Shown: positions 33,674-42,631 of the stretch, piece by piece
Position numbering within the stretch: the first letter of the stretch is position 1
Layout: each line of letters begins with the position of its first letter
Source: Arthrobacter woluwensis
GTDB taxonomy: Bacteria; Actinomycetota; Actinomycetes; Actinomycetales; Micrococcaceae
Assembly (NCBI RefSeq): GCF_030816155.1
Contig: NZ_JAUSXR010000001.1
Location: 310,001 to 374,000, forward strand
Direction of reading: 5' to 3'
Length of the DNA stretch: 64,000 bases
Notes under the pieces: model-generated
The model's input: only the letters and a program-made list of their open reading frames with translations
Told to the model about the DNA's origin: nothing
The model's database searches: none
Program-made: the position numbers and the translations under genes

Positions 33674-35386
33674 ATGGTCCTGACAGTCTTCCACGGCGGC
33701 GTGGTCGCGGCCGATCCCCGCATCCCCGGACAGGGCAGCGCCAACGGCCAGGCTGACGCGCCCGGCGAAGCCGCGCCCGGCGAAGCCGCGCCCGGTGAAG
33801 CCGCGCCCGGCGACGCCACCGCCCTCGCCGTCCGCGACGGCGTCATCGAAGCCGTCGGCGCGGACGCCGAAGCCATGCTCGATCAGGCGGACCACGTCGT
33901 GGACCTGGACGGCGCCTTCCTGGGTCCCGCCTTCGCGGACGGCCACGCGCATCCGCTCTTCGGCGGGATGGAGGACCTCGGGCCCCAGATCCGTTCGTGC
34001 GGGTCCGTCGAGGAGATCGTGGCCGCCGTCGCCGCGTATGCGGAGGAGAACCCGGACCAGGACTGGATCATCGGCGCGAGCTATGACGCCACGCTCGCCC
34101 CGGGCGGCCTCTTCGACGCCGCCTGGCTCGACGAGGCGGTGCCGGACCGTCCCGTGGTGCTCAAGGCCTGGGATTACCACACGCTGTGGGTCAACTCGGC
34201 GGCGCTCCGTGCGGCGGGGATCGACGCCGGGACCCCGGATCCGGACCGCGGCCGGATCGTCCGGCGCGAGGACGGCAGTCCCCTCGGGACCCTTCAGGAG
34301 TACGGCGCGCTGGAACTCGTGGAGCGCGTCGCGCCGGGATACTCGCTGAGCCGGCGCGTCTCCGCCCTGGAAAGCGCCACGTGGACGCTCGCTGCCTCCG
34401 GGATCACCTGGGTGCAGGACGCCTGGGCCGCCCTGGAGCATCTGGACGTGTACCTCGAGACCGCGCGGCAGGGCCGGCTCAACACCCGGCTCAACCTCGC
34501 GTTCCTGGCCGAGCCCGGCCGCTGGCGCGAGAATCTGGACGCCTTCGTCGCGGCGCGCGAGGCCGTCCAGGCGGTCGGGTCCGATCTGCTGACTGCGCAG
34601 ACCATCAAGTTCTTCGCCGACGGGATCATCGAAAGCCACACCGCCTGCATGCTGAGCCCGTACGCGGACTCCCCGGAGGACACGGGGCTGCCCAACTGGA
34701 GCCAGGACGAGCTGAACGACGCGCTCGCCGCCGTCGACCGTCTCGGCTTCCAGGCTCACATCCACGCGATCGGTGACGGCGCCATCCGGATGGCGCTGGA
34801 CGGCATCGAAGAGACGGCGCGGCGCAACGGCCCCCGCGACCGCCGTCCCGTGCTGGCACATTTGCAGGTCATCGACCCCGAGGACGTCCCGCGCTTCGCG
34901 GAGCTGGGGGTCGTGGCCAACTTCGAGCCGCTCTGGGCCCGCGAGGACGACGTCATGAACCTCCTCACCATCCCGCGTCTCGGCAGCCCGCGTTCCGAAC
35001 GCCAGTACCCCATCGGCAGCCTCGTGGAACGGGGCGTCGCGGTGTCCTTCGGCAGCGACTGGCCCGTCACCTGCCACGAGCCGGTGCCCGGACTCGCGAC
35101 GGCGGTCACCCGCCAGACCCCCGACCACCTGCCCGCGGGCGGCTGGCTGCCCACCGAACGCGTCGACGTCGACGCCGCCCTCGCCGCGTACACCTCGGGC
35201 GTCGCCCATCAGGCGTTCGCCGAAGACCGCTGGGGTTCGCTGCGCCCCGGCCTGAGCGCCGACCTGGTGCTGCTCTCCCACGATCCCCGGGACGTGGCCC
35301 AGGAGGAGATCCAGGACATCCAGGTGAAAGGCACCTGGCTGGCCGGACGCCGCACCCACACCGCGCTGCTCCCCGCCGCGCGCTGA
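33674..35386 (+). CDS. YtcJ-like amidohydrolase
   Basis: 570 aa metal-dependent hydrolase of the amidohydrolase superfamily (YtcJ/AepA group). The metal motif DGHAHPLFGG, the carrier-strand region, AHIHAIGDGAIRMALDGIE, LAHLQVIDPEDVPRFAELG and FGSDWPVTCHEP cover the expected ligands. Substrate unknown; amides, formamides or cyclic ureides are typical. The N-terminus is unusual in carrying a repeated PGEAA tract within the first strand-loop. The permease gene follows after 50 bp. Confidence 0.88.
   Translation: MVLTVFHGGVVAADPRIPGQGSANGQADAPGEAAPGEAAPGEAAPGDATALAVRDGVIEAVGADAEAMLDQADHVVDLDGAFLGPAFADGHAHPLFGGMEDLGPQIRSCGSVEEIVAAVAAYAEENPDQDWIIGASYDATLAPGGLFDAAWLDEAVPDRPVVLKAWDYHTLWVNSAALRAAGIDAGTPDPDRGRIVRREDGSPLGTLQEYGALELVERVAPGYSLSRRVSALESATWTLAASGITWVQDAWAALEHLDVYLETARQGRLNTRLNLAFLAEPGRWRENLDAFVAAREAVQAVGSDLLTAQTIKFFADGIIESHTACMLSPYADSPEDTGLPNWSQDELNDALAAVDRLGFQAHIHAIGDGAIRMALDGIEETARRNGPRDRRPVLAHLQVIDPEDVPRFAELGVVANFEPLWAREDDVMNLLTIPRLGSPRSERQYPIGSLVERGVAVSFGSDWPVTCHEPVPGLATAVTRQTPDHLPAGGWLPTERVDVDAALAAYTSGVAHQAFAEDRWGSLRPGLSADLVLLSHDPRDVAQEEIQDIQVKGTWLAGRRTHTALLPAAR
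33761..33820 (+). repeat. 15-bp tandem repeat within the amidohydrolase gene
   Basis: Three copies of CCCGGCGAAGCCGCG (third with one change) plus a degenerate fourth encode PGEAA repeats in a surface loop. Copy number could vary without shifting the frame. Confidence 0.8.
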
Positions 35387-35436
35387 GCCGCACGCCGAAC
35401 AGATCCAGCGAGCCTCCCCGACAGAAAGACCTCCCC

Positions 35437-36804
35437 ATGGCATCCACCCCTCTCGAACCCCCGGCGCAGGCCGGCCTGGTTCCCGGCGACCGCCCCCGGC
35501 AGCTCCGCCGTGTCCTCGGCCTGGCCGCCCTGGTCATGTTCGGCCTGAGCTACATGGCCCCCGTGACCGTGTTCACGACGTTCGGCACCGTCACCCAGAT
35601 CACCGACGGACACCTGGCGGCTGCCTATGTGGTCGCCCTGGCGACCATGTTCTTCACGGCCCTCAGCTACGCCCGAATCTCCGGGGTCATCCCGGCCGCG
35701 GGCAGCGCCTACTCCTACACGACCCAGACGTTCGGCGGGCATCTCGGCTTCGTGACCGGCTGGACGCTCATGCTGGACTACCTGTTCCTGCCGATGATCA
35801 ACTTCCTGCTCGTGGGCCTCTACCTGAACTCGGCGTTCCCGGCCGTGCCGGGCTGGGTGTTCTCGCTGGCGAGCGTGGTCGCCGTGCTGGCGTTCATCGC
35901 GCTGGGCGTGAAGTTCGTGGGCAAGTTCAGCGGCGTGATCGTCGCGATGGCCGTGGCGATCATCGTGGTGTTCATCGCCCTGGCCGTCTCGTACCTCTCC
36001 GGCAATCCCGCGCCCTCGGTGCTCGCCCCGTTCGAGACCGGTTCCGGCGGTGTGGGCCCGATCTTCGCCGGCGCGGCCGTGCTGGCCCTGTCGTTCCTCG
36101 GGTTCGACGCCGTCTCCACCCTCTCCGAAGACGCCCGGGACGCGCAGCGGAACATCCCGCGCGCCATCGTCATCACCACGGTGCTGGGCGGGGTCATCTT
36201 CATCGCCGTCGCCTGGGCCGGCGGCCTCGTCTTCCCCGACTGGCACGCTTTCGCCTCCCTGGACACCGCGGGCATCGAGCTGATCGAGAAGGTCGGCGGT
36301 CCCGTGCTGAGCGCCATCTTCATCGCGGTGTTCGTGGCGGGCTGCATCGGCTCGGCCATGACCAGCCAGGTGAGCGTCAGCCGCATCATCTACGCCATGG
36401 GCCGCGACGGGCTTCTGCCCCGCGCCTTCGGCAAGCTGCACCCGCGCTTCGGCACGCCCGTGCTGGCCGCCGTGTCGGTGTCCGTGGTGTCGCTGCTCTC
36501 CCTGGTCCTCTCGCTGGAGATCGCGGCGACCATGATCAGTTTCGGCGCGCTGTTCGCCTTCTCGATGGTCAACCTGTCCGTGGTGAAGTACTTCATCTGG
36601 GACCGAAAGGGCCGCACTCCGCGCGATCTGCTGATCCACCTGGCCCTGCCGCTCATCGGCTTCGCCCTGACGATCTGGCTCTGGACCTCCCTCGCACCGA
36701 CGTCCTTCACGGTGGGCGTGTGCTGGATGGTGGTGGGCGTGATCTTCCTGGCCGTCCGCACGAAGGGATTCCGGCAGGCGCCCCCGAAGCTCACGTTCGA
36801 GTAG
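35437..36804 (+). CDS. APC-family amino acid/amine permease
   Basis: 455 aa, twelve predicted membrane helices, amino acid-polyamine-organocation superfamily. Landmarks are GLSYMAPVTVFTTFG in helix 1, PAAGSAYSYTTQTFGGHLGF in helices 2-3, and FLGFDAVSTLSEDARDAQRNIPRAI in the helix 6-7 region. It probably imports the substrate or amine product of the upstream amidohydrolase. It ends convergent with the P1 peptidase operon at a 22-bp hairpin. Confidence 0.9.
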   Translation: MASTPLEPPAQAGLVPGDRPRQLRRVLGLAALVMFGLSYMAPVTVFTTFGTVTQITDGHLAAAYVVALATMFFTALSYARISGVIPAAGSAYSYTTQTFGGHLGFVTGWTLMLDYLFLPMINFLLVGLYLNSAFPAVPGWVFSLASVVAVLAFIALGVKFVGKFSGVIVAMAVAIIVVFIALAVSYLSGNPAPSVLAPFETGSGGVGPIFAGAAVLALSFLGFDAVSTLSEDARDAQRNIPRAIVITTVLGGVIFIAVAWAGGLVFPDWHAFASLDTAGIELIEKVGGPVLSAIFIAVFVAGCIGSAMTSQVSVSRIIYAMGRDGLLPRAFGKLHPRFGTPVLAAVSVSVVSLLSLVLSLEIAATMISFGALFAFSMVNLSVVKYFIWDRKGRTPRDLLIHLALPLIGFALTIWLWTSLAPTSFTVGVCWMVVGVIFLAVRTKGFRQAPPKLTFE

Positions 36805-36831
36805 CGCGGCGGCGGGCACAGCTCCCGCACC

Positions 36832-36882
36832 ACGACGACGGCGGTGGGCCGGGCAGCGCGCCCGGCCCACCGCCGTCGTCGT
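36832..36882. terminator. Bidirectional terminator hairpin between convergent modules
   Basis: Perfect 22-bp arms 36832-36853 and 36861-36882 with a 7-base loop, midway between two convergent genes. Strong stem but no T-run on either side. Confidence 0.65.
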
Positions 36883-36905
36883 TCAGGGAGCTCTCCGCGG
36901 CCCTG

Positions 36906-38078
36906 TCACGACGCGAACGCCGCGCGGACCTCCTCGTGGGGGAGCGCATGGCTCCTGTGGCCCTCGCGGCCGACCATGTCCCGGGCCGCGACGAGGGCGT
37001 TGAGGACGGCCTCCTCGGTGGCCTCGACCACGGCCTCGTAGAAGGGATCCATGCTGCCCCAGGCCACATGGGAGAGCTGTTCGACCACGACGCCGCCCGC
37101 GCCCATGCGCGAGGCGAGGCCGCCCTCGTTGGCAGTGGAGAAGGCGAGGAAGATGTCGCCCGAGAAGTGGCTTCCCGTGGTGCCCGTGCGCGCCAGGCCC
37201 AGGCTCACCCGGCGGGCGAGCGCCCGGCACTGGTCCGGGAGCATCGGCGCGTCCGTGGCCACGATCGCGATCACGCTCCCGGCCCCGGCCACCGCGTGGG
37301 CGGGGGAGGCGGTGTCGCGCTCGAACCAGTCGGTGGTGGTCATGGGGTCGGGGGCCTGGGAGTCCCGTCCGAGCCTCCGCCCGGCCACCCGCAGTTCCTT
37401 CCGGGAGCCGAAGTTGGCCTGCAGGAGCACACCCACGGTCCAGGAGTCGTCGCCCGAACGGACCACCCGGGAGGCCGTGCCCGTCCCGCCCTTGAAGCCG
37501 TAGCAGTTCATCCCGGTCCCGCCGCCCACATTGCCTTCGGCGATCGGACCGGTGCGGGCGGCGTCGAGGGCGGCCGCGGCGTGCTCGGGAAGGACGGTGT
37601 CCGCGTTGATCGAGTTCAGGTAGCCGTCCCACGTCTCGCCGACCACGGGGAGCATCCACTGCGCCGCGACGGTGGGATGGTGCTCAGCCATCCACCGGTC
37701 GACACCGCGGTGCACCGCCCCCACCGCGTGCGAATTGGTCAGCGCGATGGGCGTCTGGAACTGTCCGGACTCCTCGATCCAGGTGCTCCCGGTCAGCTCG
37801 CCGTTGCCGTTCAGGACGGCGAGGCCCGCCGCGCAGGGCGACCCTGCCGCGGCCCTGCCTCGCGGCAGGATGGCCGTGATGCCGGTGCGGGCCACCACGG
37901 GACCGTCCTCGATCAGCGTCACGTAGCCGACCTCCAGGCCCGGCACATCGGTGATCGCGTTCCACGGTCCGGGCTCGCCGTCGAACGGGACGCCGAGATC
38001 CCGGGCCCGCGGCGCGGCGCCGAGCGGAGCGGTCCCGGACGGACGGCTCGTGCTCGGATCGGAAAGGGGTGCGGTCAC
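36906..38078 (-). CDS. P1-family peptidase (DmpA-type aminopeptidase)
   Basis: 390 aa N-terminal-nucleophile hydrolase of the DmpA/BapA type, which cleave N-terminal D-, beta- or L-amino acids from peptides, amides and esters. Family blocks: ITDVPGLEVGY, ALTNSHAVGAV, GNVGGGTGMNCYGFKGGTG and the auto-cleavage site within LLQANFGSRKEL, where Gly-Ser separates alpha and beta chains. The start overlaps the TetR stop by 4 bp (ATGA), so it is last in the permease-TetR-peptidase operon. Confidence 0.92.
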   Translation of the reverse strand: MTAPLSDPSTSRPSGTAPLGAAPRARDLGVPFDGEPGPWNAITDVPGLEVGYVTLIEDGPVVARTGITAILPRGRAAAGSPCAAGLAVLNGNGELTGSTWIEESGQFQTPIALTNSHAVGAVHRGVDRWMAEHHPTVAAQWMLPVVGETWDGYLNSINADTVLPEHAAAALDAARTGPIAEGNVGGGTGMNCYGFKGGTGTASRVVRSGDDSWTVGVLLQANFGSRKELRVAGRRLGRDSQAPDPMTTTDWFERDTASPAHAVAGAGSVIAIVATDAPMLPDQCRALARRVSLGLARTGTTGSHFSGDIFLAFSTANEGGLASRMGAGGVVVEQLSHVAWGSMDPFYEAVVEATEEAVLNALVAARDMVGREGHRSHALPHEEVRAAFAS

Positions 38079-38734
38079 TGCTGCTCCTCGGAGGTGGGTG
38101 AGGTGGATGGTTCGGACGGTACGGATGGTGCGGACGGGCCAGGCGTGATGAGCGTGCAGTCCAGGGCGAGCTCGGCGAAGAGGAGGGTGTTCCGCAGATA
38201 GCGGTCACGCTGCCAGTCGTCGGGGTCGATGAGGTAGAGGTCGTAGGCGTCCTCGAGCGCCACCAGGTTCTCCGCGATCGCATGGATCTCCATGCGGGGC
38301 CGGAACGCTCCCAGGGCCGTGCCGACTTCGAGCACGATCTCGTACAGGGCGACCTGCCGTTCCACCACGAGCGCCAGATTGCGCCGGAAGTGCGGGTTGT
38401 CCTGGGCCGCGGACACCACTTGGTACACGATCCGCAGTTCATCGCTGATGTGTTCGGGGATCCCGGCCTCGATCATGAGGCGGAGCCGTTCGACCGGGTC
38501 GGAGACGCCGTCGATCAGCCGGCGTCGTTGTTCGCTGAACTCGTCGATGACGCCCTTCACGGCCTCCATGACCAACTGGTCGAAGCTCTCGAAGTGATAC
38601 AGGACGCTGCCCGTGCTGACCTCGGCGCGCTCGGCGACCGCGCGCACGCTGGCGTTGGCGATGCCGTGTTCGGCGATCACGCTGCTCGCGGCCGCGATGA
38701 GGTCCTGGCGGCGCTGTCTGCTCTTGGCCCTCAT
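38075..38734 (-). CDS. TetR/AcrR-family regulator of the permease-peptidase operon
   Basis: 219 aa. The N-terminal HTH (SVRAVAERAEVSTGSVLYHFESFDQLV) is of the BetI-like type; the C-terminal ligand domain is followed by a low-complexity Pro/Ser tail. The ATG at 38734 overlaps the stop of the permease gene by 4 bp and its own stop overlaps the peptidase start by 4 bp, so it is co-transcribed with both and probably autoregulated through the palindrome at 40286. Confidence 0.9.
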   Translation of the reverse strand: MRAKSRQRRQDLIAAASSVIAEHGIANASVRAVAERAEVSTGSVLYHFESFDQLVMEAVKGVIDEFSEQRRRLIDGVSDPVERLRLMIEAGIPEHISDELRIVYQVVSAAQDNPHFRRNLALVVERQVALYEIVLEVGTALGAFRPRMEIHAIAENLVALEDAYDLYLIDPDDWQRDRYLRNTLLFAELALDCTLITPGPSAPSVPSEPSTSPTSEEQQ

Positions 38735-40245
38735 GCCACCGGCTCCTCGGCCGGCGCCGGCTCGGCCGCGGGGGTGCGGTCCTCCGGGGCGGAGACCACC
38801 ACGGAGGAATTGAGGGCGGCGTAACGTTCGGGGGAGCGCCGCTGCATCACGAGGCCGGCGATCACACCGCCCACGAAGACGAGCGGCACGATGCCGATCA
38901 GCAGGAGATTCACGGGGCCGGTCATGCCGGACACGATATCGAAGTGCGAGACGATGATGGCGAACGCGGCGATGAGTCCCAGAGCGCCGAGCACCGGTGC
39001 GACGACCACGCGCCACATCCCATGGCCCCGCCGGTCCTTCCGGAAGAAGCCGATCACGGAGACCGCGGCCACGCCCTGGGCGAAGACGAGCCCCGCCACG
39101 CCCACGGCGTAGGTCCACAGGCTCAGCCCGAGATACGGGTCCGTGCCGGAGAGCGCCCCGGCGATCATGACCACCAGGCTGAGGCCCGTCAGCGCCAGGC
39201 TCGCGACATGCGGCGACCGCATCCGGTGGTGCGTGCGGGAGAATACCGTCGGCAGCAGGCGCTCGCGGCCGAGTGAGAACACGTACCGTGCACAGGCGTT
39301 GTGGAAGGCGAGGGCGCAGGCGAAGAAGCTGGTGATGACCAGGACCTGAAGCACGACGCCGGCCCACGCTCCCAGCGACTGCTCGCCGGCGAGGAACATC
39401 ATCTCCTCGAGCTTGTCCGAGTTCGCGAGCGCCAGCACGCCATCCACCCCGAAGGCGACGGTCAGGGCCCAGAAGGTGAAGGCGTAGAAGACGGCGAGAA
39501 ACGCGATGGCCAGGTAGGTCGCGCGGGGGACCGAGCGGTCGGCCTGCTTCGCCTCCTCCGCGTAGATGACCGTTCCCTCGAAGCCGAGGAACGCCCCGAA
39601 ACCGAAGACGAACAGGACGCTGGCACCCGGGACGAAGAAGATGTTGACGGGATTGAAGGAGGCGGCCGTGGCGTCGGCGATGTGGCCGCCGTTCTCCACG
39701 ATCGCCGCGATCGAGACGATGAGGAGGATGAGGACCTCCGCGGTGAGCAGGACCGCCAGGACCTTCGCCCCGACGTCAATGCGCCGGTAGCCGAGCAGCC
39801 CGATCAGGAGCACCGAGAGCGCCGACCAGACGCCCCAGTGCAGATGGATGCCGAACAGGTTCCCGAACGTCAGATCCGCGAAGAATCCGAGCAGGGCGTA
39901 GAAGCCGATGAGGAGGAACGCGTACGCCATCACGGTGACGAAGGCGACGCCGATGCCCACCGGCTTGCCCAGTCCGGCGGCCGCGTAGGCGTAGAAGGCG
40001 CCCGTGTTGCGGACGAACCGCGACATGGCCGTGAAGCCGATGGCGAAGAGGATCAGGACCGCGCCGCTGGCGAGCATGGCGCCCGGCGCCCCGATCCCGC
40101 CGAGGAAGAACGACAGTGGCGCCGCGCTCACGGCCACCGTGAGGGGCGCCGCCGCGGACACGACGAAGAAGACGATGTCGACTGTGCCCAGTCTCCCGGG
40201 CGCGAGGGAATCCGGGGCCTTGGCCTCGGTGGTCGTGCTCTGCAT
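38731..40245 (-). CDS. APC-family permease
   Basis: 504 aa with twelve membrane helices and APC features (SAAAPLTVAVSAAPLSFFLG, FVRNTGAFYAYAAAGLGKP, GFGAFLGFEGTVIYAEEAKQ). It ends in a Pro/Ala/Glu-rich cytosolic tail. ATG 40245 follows GGAGG. It leads the operon with TetR and P1 peptidase, suggesting import of an amino acid, amide or small peptide derivative that the peptidase then cleaves (inference). Confidence 0.9.
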   Translation of the reverse strand: MQSTTTEAKAPDSLAPGRLGTVDIVFFVVSAAAPLTVAVSAAPLSFFLGGIGAPGAMLASGAVLILFAIGFTAMSRFVRNTGAFYAYAAAGLGKPVGIGVAFVTVMAYAFLLIGFYALLGFFADLTFGNLFGIHLHWGVWSALSVLLIGLLGYRRIDVGAKVLAVLLTAEVLILLIVSIAAIVENGGHIADATAASFNPVNIFFVPGASVLFVFGFGAFLGFEGTVIYAEEAKQADRSVPRATYLAIAFLAVFYAFTFWALTVAFGVDGVLALANSDKLEEMMFLAGEQSLGAWAGVVLQVLVITSFFACALAFHNACARYVFSLGRERLLPTVFSRTHHRMRSPHVASLALTGLSLVVMIAGALSGTDPYLGLSLWTYAVGVAGLVFAQGVAAVSVIGFFRKDRRGHGMWRVVVAPVLGALGLIAAFAIIVSHFDIVSGMTGPVNLLLIGIVPLVFVGGVIAGLVMQRRSPERYAALNSSVVVSAPEDRTPAAEPAPAEEPVA

Positions 40246-40285
40246 GGGAACCTCCGGTATGCCTCGATGAGAAAACTGAACATGT

Positions 40286-40301
40286 GTGAGAAAAGTCTCA
40301 C
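40286..40301. promoter_or_regulatory. Candidate operator upstream of the permease operon
   Basis: GTGAG-AAAAGT-CTCAC palindrome 41 bp upstream of the permease ATG; TGAGAAAA occurs again at 40268, giving a second half-site. Confidence 0.45.
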
Positions 40302-40501
40302 CCCGTGTTTGCGGCGTGGTCAAGGCTTTCCGCGCTTAAAGTTGACCAGCTGTTCAGATTTCTGAAACAGCGTGTTCGCTTCACGCCCCCTCGGCGAGGG
40401 GAGCCGCCGGGCGCTCCCGGTACTTCGACAGCTCGTAGAAATTCGTGGATAATCGGGGCTGGACGGGCGGTGCGCCCTTCCAGGACGGACGGGGAAGGAC
40501 G

Positions 40502-41218
40502 ATGACGGCACGCGGAGCGCGTTTCGCACGGGGCTGGATCGCAGCCACCGCCGCGACGTCGATCGCCGCCTTCTCGCATGTCCTCGCGGGCGGAGCCGTG
40601 CCCGCGGCGGCCGTCCTGTTGCTCTCCCTGGTCCTGTCCGGGCTGGTGTGCACCCTGCTTGCCGGGAAAGGCCTGCTTGCCGGGACGGCGCTCCACAGCG
40701 GAAAACCACTCCACACCGGAAAGCCCCTTTCTCTCTGGCGCCTTTCCGCCGGTGTCCTGTTCAGTCAGGCGCTGTTCCACGGCCTGTTCAGCATGGCGCC
40801 CGCGGGGATGACCGCCGGGACGACCACCGGGCCCGCCGCCACGATGGCGCACGACATGGCCCGGATGGGTCACGCCGGCCACATGGCCCGGTCGATGGCC
40901 CCGGCCCCGGGCAGCGTCGCCACGGACGGGTCCATGGCGCTCATGGATCATTCCTCACCGCTCATGTGGCTGGGCCACGTGGTCGCCGCGGTCTTCACCA
41001 TCGCCGTGCTGCGCCATGGCGAGGTGACCCTCCTGAGGCTTCTCGCCGCTCTGCGGATGCGGCTCCTTCCTGTCATTCCCCGGGTGGCGCCGCTCGTCGT
41101 CGTGCCCGGATCGCTGACCATGCCGCTGGACCGGCGCGTCACGCCGCTGCGCAATCTCGGCGTGCCCCTGCTGGTCATGCGGCACCGCGGCCCGCCGCTG
41201 CTGTCTGAGTCGTTCTAG
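40502..41218 (+). CDS. Polytopic membrane protein of the copper cluster, second copy
   Basis: 238 aa with about five hydrophobic segments and a Met/His-rich central loop (MAHDMARMGHAGHMARSMA, MALMDHSSPLMWLGH) suited to binding Cu(I). Paralogue of 32123-32770. ATG 40502 follows GGGGAAGGA. It precedes copC, the PCu(A)C lipoprotein gene and the DyP gene on the same strand. A role in copper delivery or uptake is inferred; I know no characterised homologue. Confidence 0.72.
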   Translation: MTARGARFARGWIAATAATSIAAFSHVLAGGAVPAAAVLLLSLVLSGLVCTLLAGKGLLAGTALHSGKPLHTGKPLSLWRLSAGVLFSQALFHGLFSMAPAGMTAGTTTGPAATMAHDMARMGHAGHMARSMAPAPGSVATDGSMALMDHSSPLMWLGHVVAAVFTIAVLRHGEVTLLRLLAALRMRLLPVIPRVAPLVVVPGSLTMPLDRRVTPLRNLGVPLLVMRHRGPPLLSESF

Positions 41219-41336
41219 TCACCCCGGCCACCGGTCCGCGTCGCGCGCCGGTGCCGTGAGACCTGCGCGGGATCTCCGCGCCACACTTCTCAGCCGCCCT
41301 GCCGGGCCCCTGTGTCCCGCAGGGCAGGAAGCAGTC

Positions 41337-41966
41337 ATGAGTTCTTTGCCATTCCTTGCATGGCGGAACCCGGGGCGTCGTGCCTCCGTGCTGACGGCCG
41401 TTCTGGTGCTGTGCTTCGCCGTTCTCCTGGCGGGCGCACCGAAGGCCTCGGCGCACGACCAACTGGTTTCGTCCACCCCGTCCGACGGCAAACGCCTGTC
41501 GGCAGCACCCACCCAGGTGTCCGTCACGTTCAGCGCGGCCCTCATGGACCTGGGCTACGAGATCCGCGTCGTCGACGCGGCCTCGAAGAACTGGGCCCAG
41601 GGCAAGCCCGTCCTGTCACGGGAGACCCTGGCCCAGCCCCTTGCACCGGACCTCCCGGAGGGGGAGTACCAGGTCCGTTGGAGGGTCGTCTCCAGCGACG
41701 GCCACCCCATCAGCGGCAGCTACTCGTTCCTCGTCGGAGCGAACGCGAAGGCGGGCACCATTCCGGCGCCCGGACTCGCGCCGGGCACCGAACCCGCAGC
41801 CGGAGCGACCGCGCCGTCCGCGGAAGCCGGCGCCTCGTCGGAGTCCGGTCAGACGGCCGGGGTCCCCGGCTGGCTGATTGCCGGCGGCATCGGCGCGGCC
41901 GTGGGCCTCGGCCTGTTCCTCGCCGTCCGGGCCCTGCAGCGCCTGCGTCGCGACGACGCCGCCTGA
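41337..41966 (+). CDS. copC: CopC-type copper-binding protein with C-terminal membrane anchor
   Basis: 209 aa. The signal peptide ends KASA and leaves His40 at the mature N-terminus, the expected Cu(II) ligand, with Asp121 and His123 (SSDGHPISGSYSF) completing the CopC site. The beta-sandwich domain is followed by a Pro/Ala/Ser linker and one membrane helix (about 175-197). Unlike YcnJ it is not fused to CopD. ATG 41337 has AGGAAG upstream. It probably binds copper on the outer face and hands it to a membrane transporter. Confidence 0.9.
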   Translation: MSSLPFLAWRNPGRRASVLTAVLVLCFAVLLAGAPKASAHDQLVSSTPSDGKRLSAAPTQVSVTFSAALMDLGYEIRVVDAASKNWAQGKPVLSRETLAQPLAPDLPEGEYQVRWRVVSSDGHPISGSYSFLVGANAKAGTIPAPGLAPGTEPAAGATAPSAEAGASSESGQTAGVPGWLIAGGIGAAVGLGLFLAVRALQRLRRDDAA

Positions 41967-42043
41967 CGGGCACCCTTTTCATCTCACACTTTCACCCCGT
42001 CCCGGCCTCACGCTGCCCGGACGGGCACAGATCAGGAGTCACC

Positions 42044-42631
42044 ATGACCACCAAGAAGACCCTTTCCCTGCTGTCCCTCGCCGCTGCCGCCACTCTCGCC
42101 CTCGGCGCCTGCTCCTCGGGGGACGCCCCGGCCCCTGCCGCATCCTCGGCCAGCCCGGCGCCCGCCCTCTCGATCAGCGAGCCCTGGGTGAAGGCGGCGT
42201 CCTCCGGCATGACCGCCGCGTTCGGGACCGTCCGCAACGGCAGCGGCAAGGACCTCACCATCACCTCCGTGACCACCCCCGCCTCGCCCATGGCCGAGCT
42301 GCACGAGACCGTCATGAACCCCAGCGGCGGCATGCAGATGCGCGCCAAGGAGGGCGGGTTCACCATTCCTGCGGGCGGTGAGCTCAAGCTCGAACCCGGT
42401 GCGAACCACATCATGCTCATGAAGCTCGCCAAGGCCTACCGTGCCGGTGACGAGATCCCCTTCGAGCTGAAGGCCAGCGACGGCACGACCCTCAGCTTCA
42501 CCGCCCAGGTCAAGGACTTCTCCGGCGCCAAGGAGAACTACGCGCCGGGTGGGGACTCGGGCGAGCACTCGGGCCACGGCGGCGAGGACCACTCCGGGCA
42601 CGCGCAGCCCACGACCTCCCCGGCCAAGTGA
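42044..42631 (+). CDS. PCu(A)C-family copper chaperone lipoprotein
   Basis: 195 aa lipoprotein (LGAC lipobox, Cys23) with the Cu(I) site of the family: His87 (ELHET), methionines 97/99 (GGMQMR), His122 and Met124 (NHIMLM). A His-rich tail (EHSGHGGEDHSGH) adds metal-binding capacity. Members load copper into cytochrome oxidase or hand it to other carriers. ATG 42044 follows AGGAG. The stop overlaps the DyP start (GTGA, 42628-42631), so the two are coupled. Confidence 0.92.
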   Translation: MTTKKTLSLLSLAAAATLALGACSSGDAPAPAASSASPAPALSISEPWVKAASSGMTAAFGTVRNGSGKDLTITSVTTPASPMAELHETVMNPSGGMQMRAKEGGFTIPAGGELKLEPGANHIMLMKLAKAYRAGDEIPFELKASDGTTLSFTAQVKDFSGAKENYAPGGDSGEHSGHGGEDHSGHAQPTTSPAK

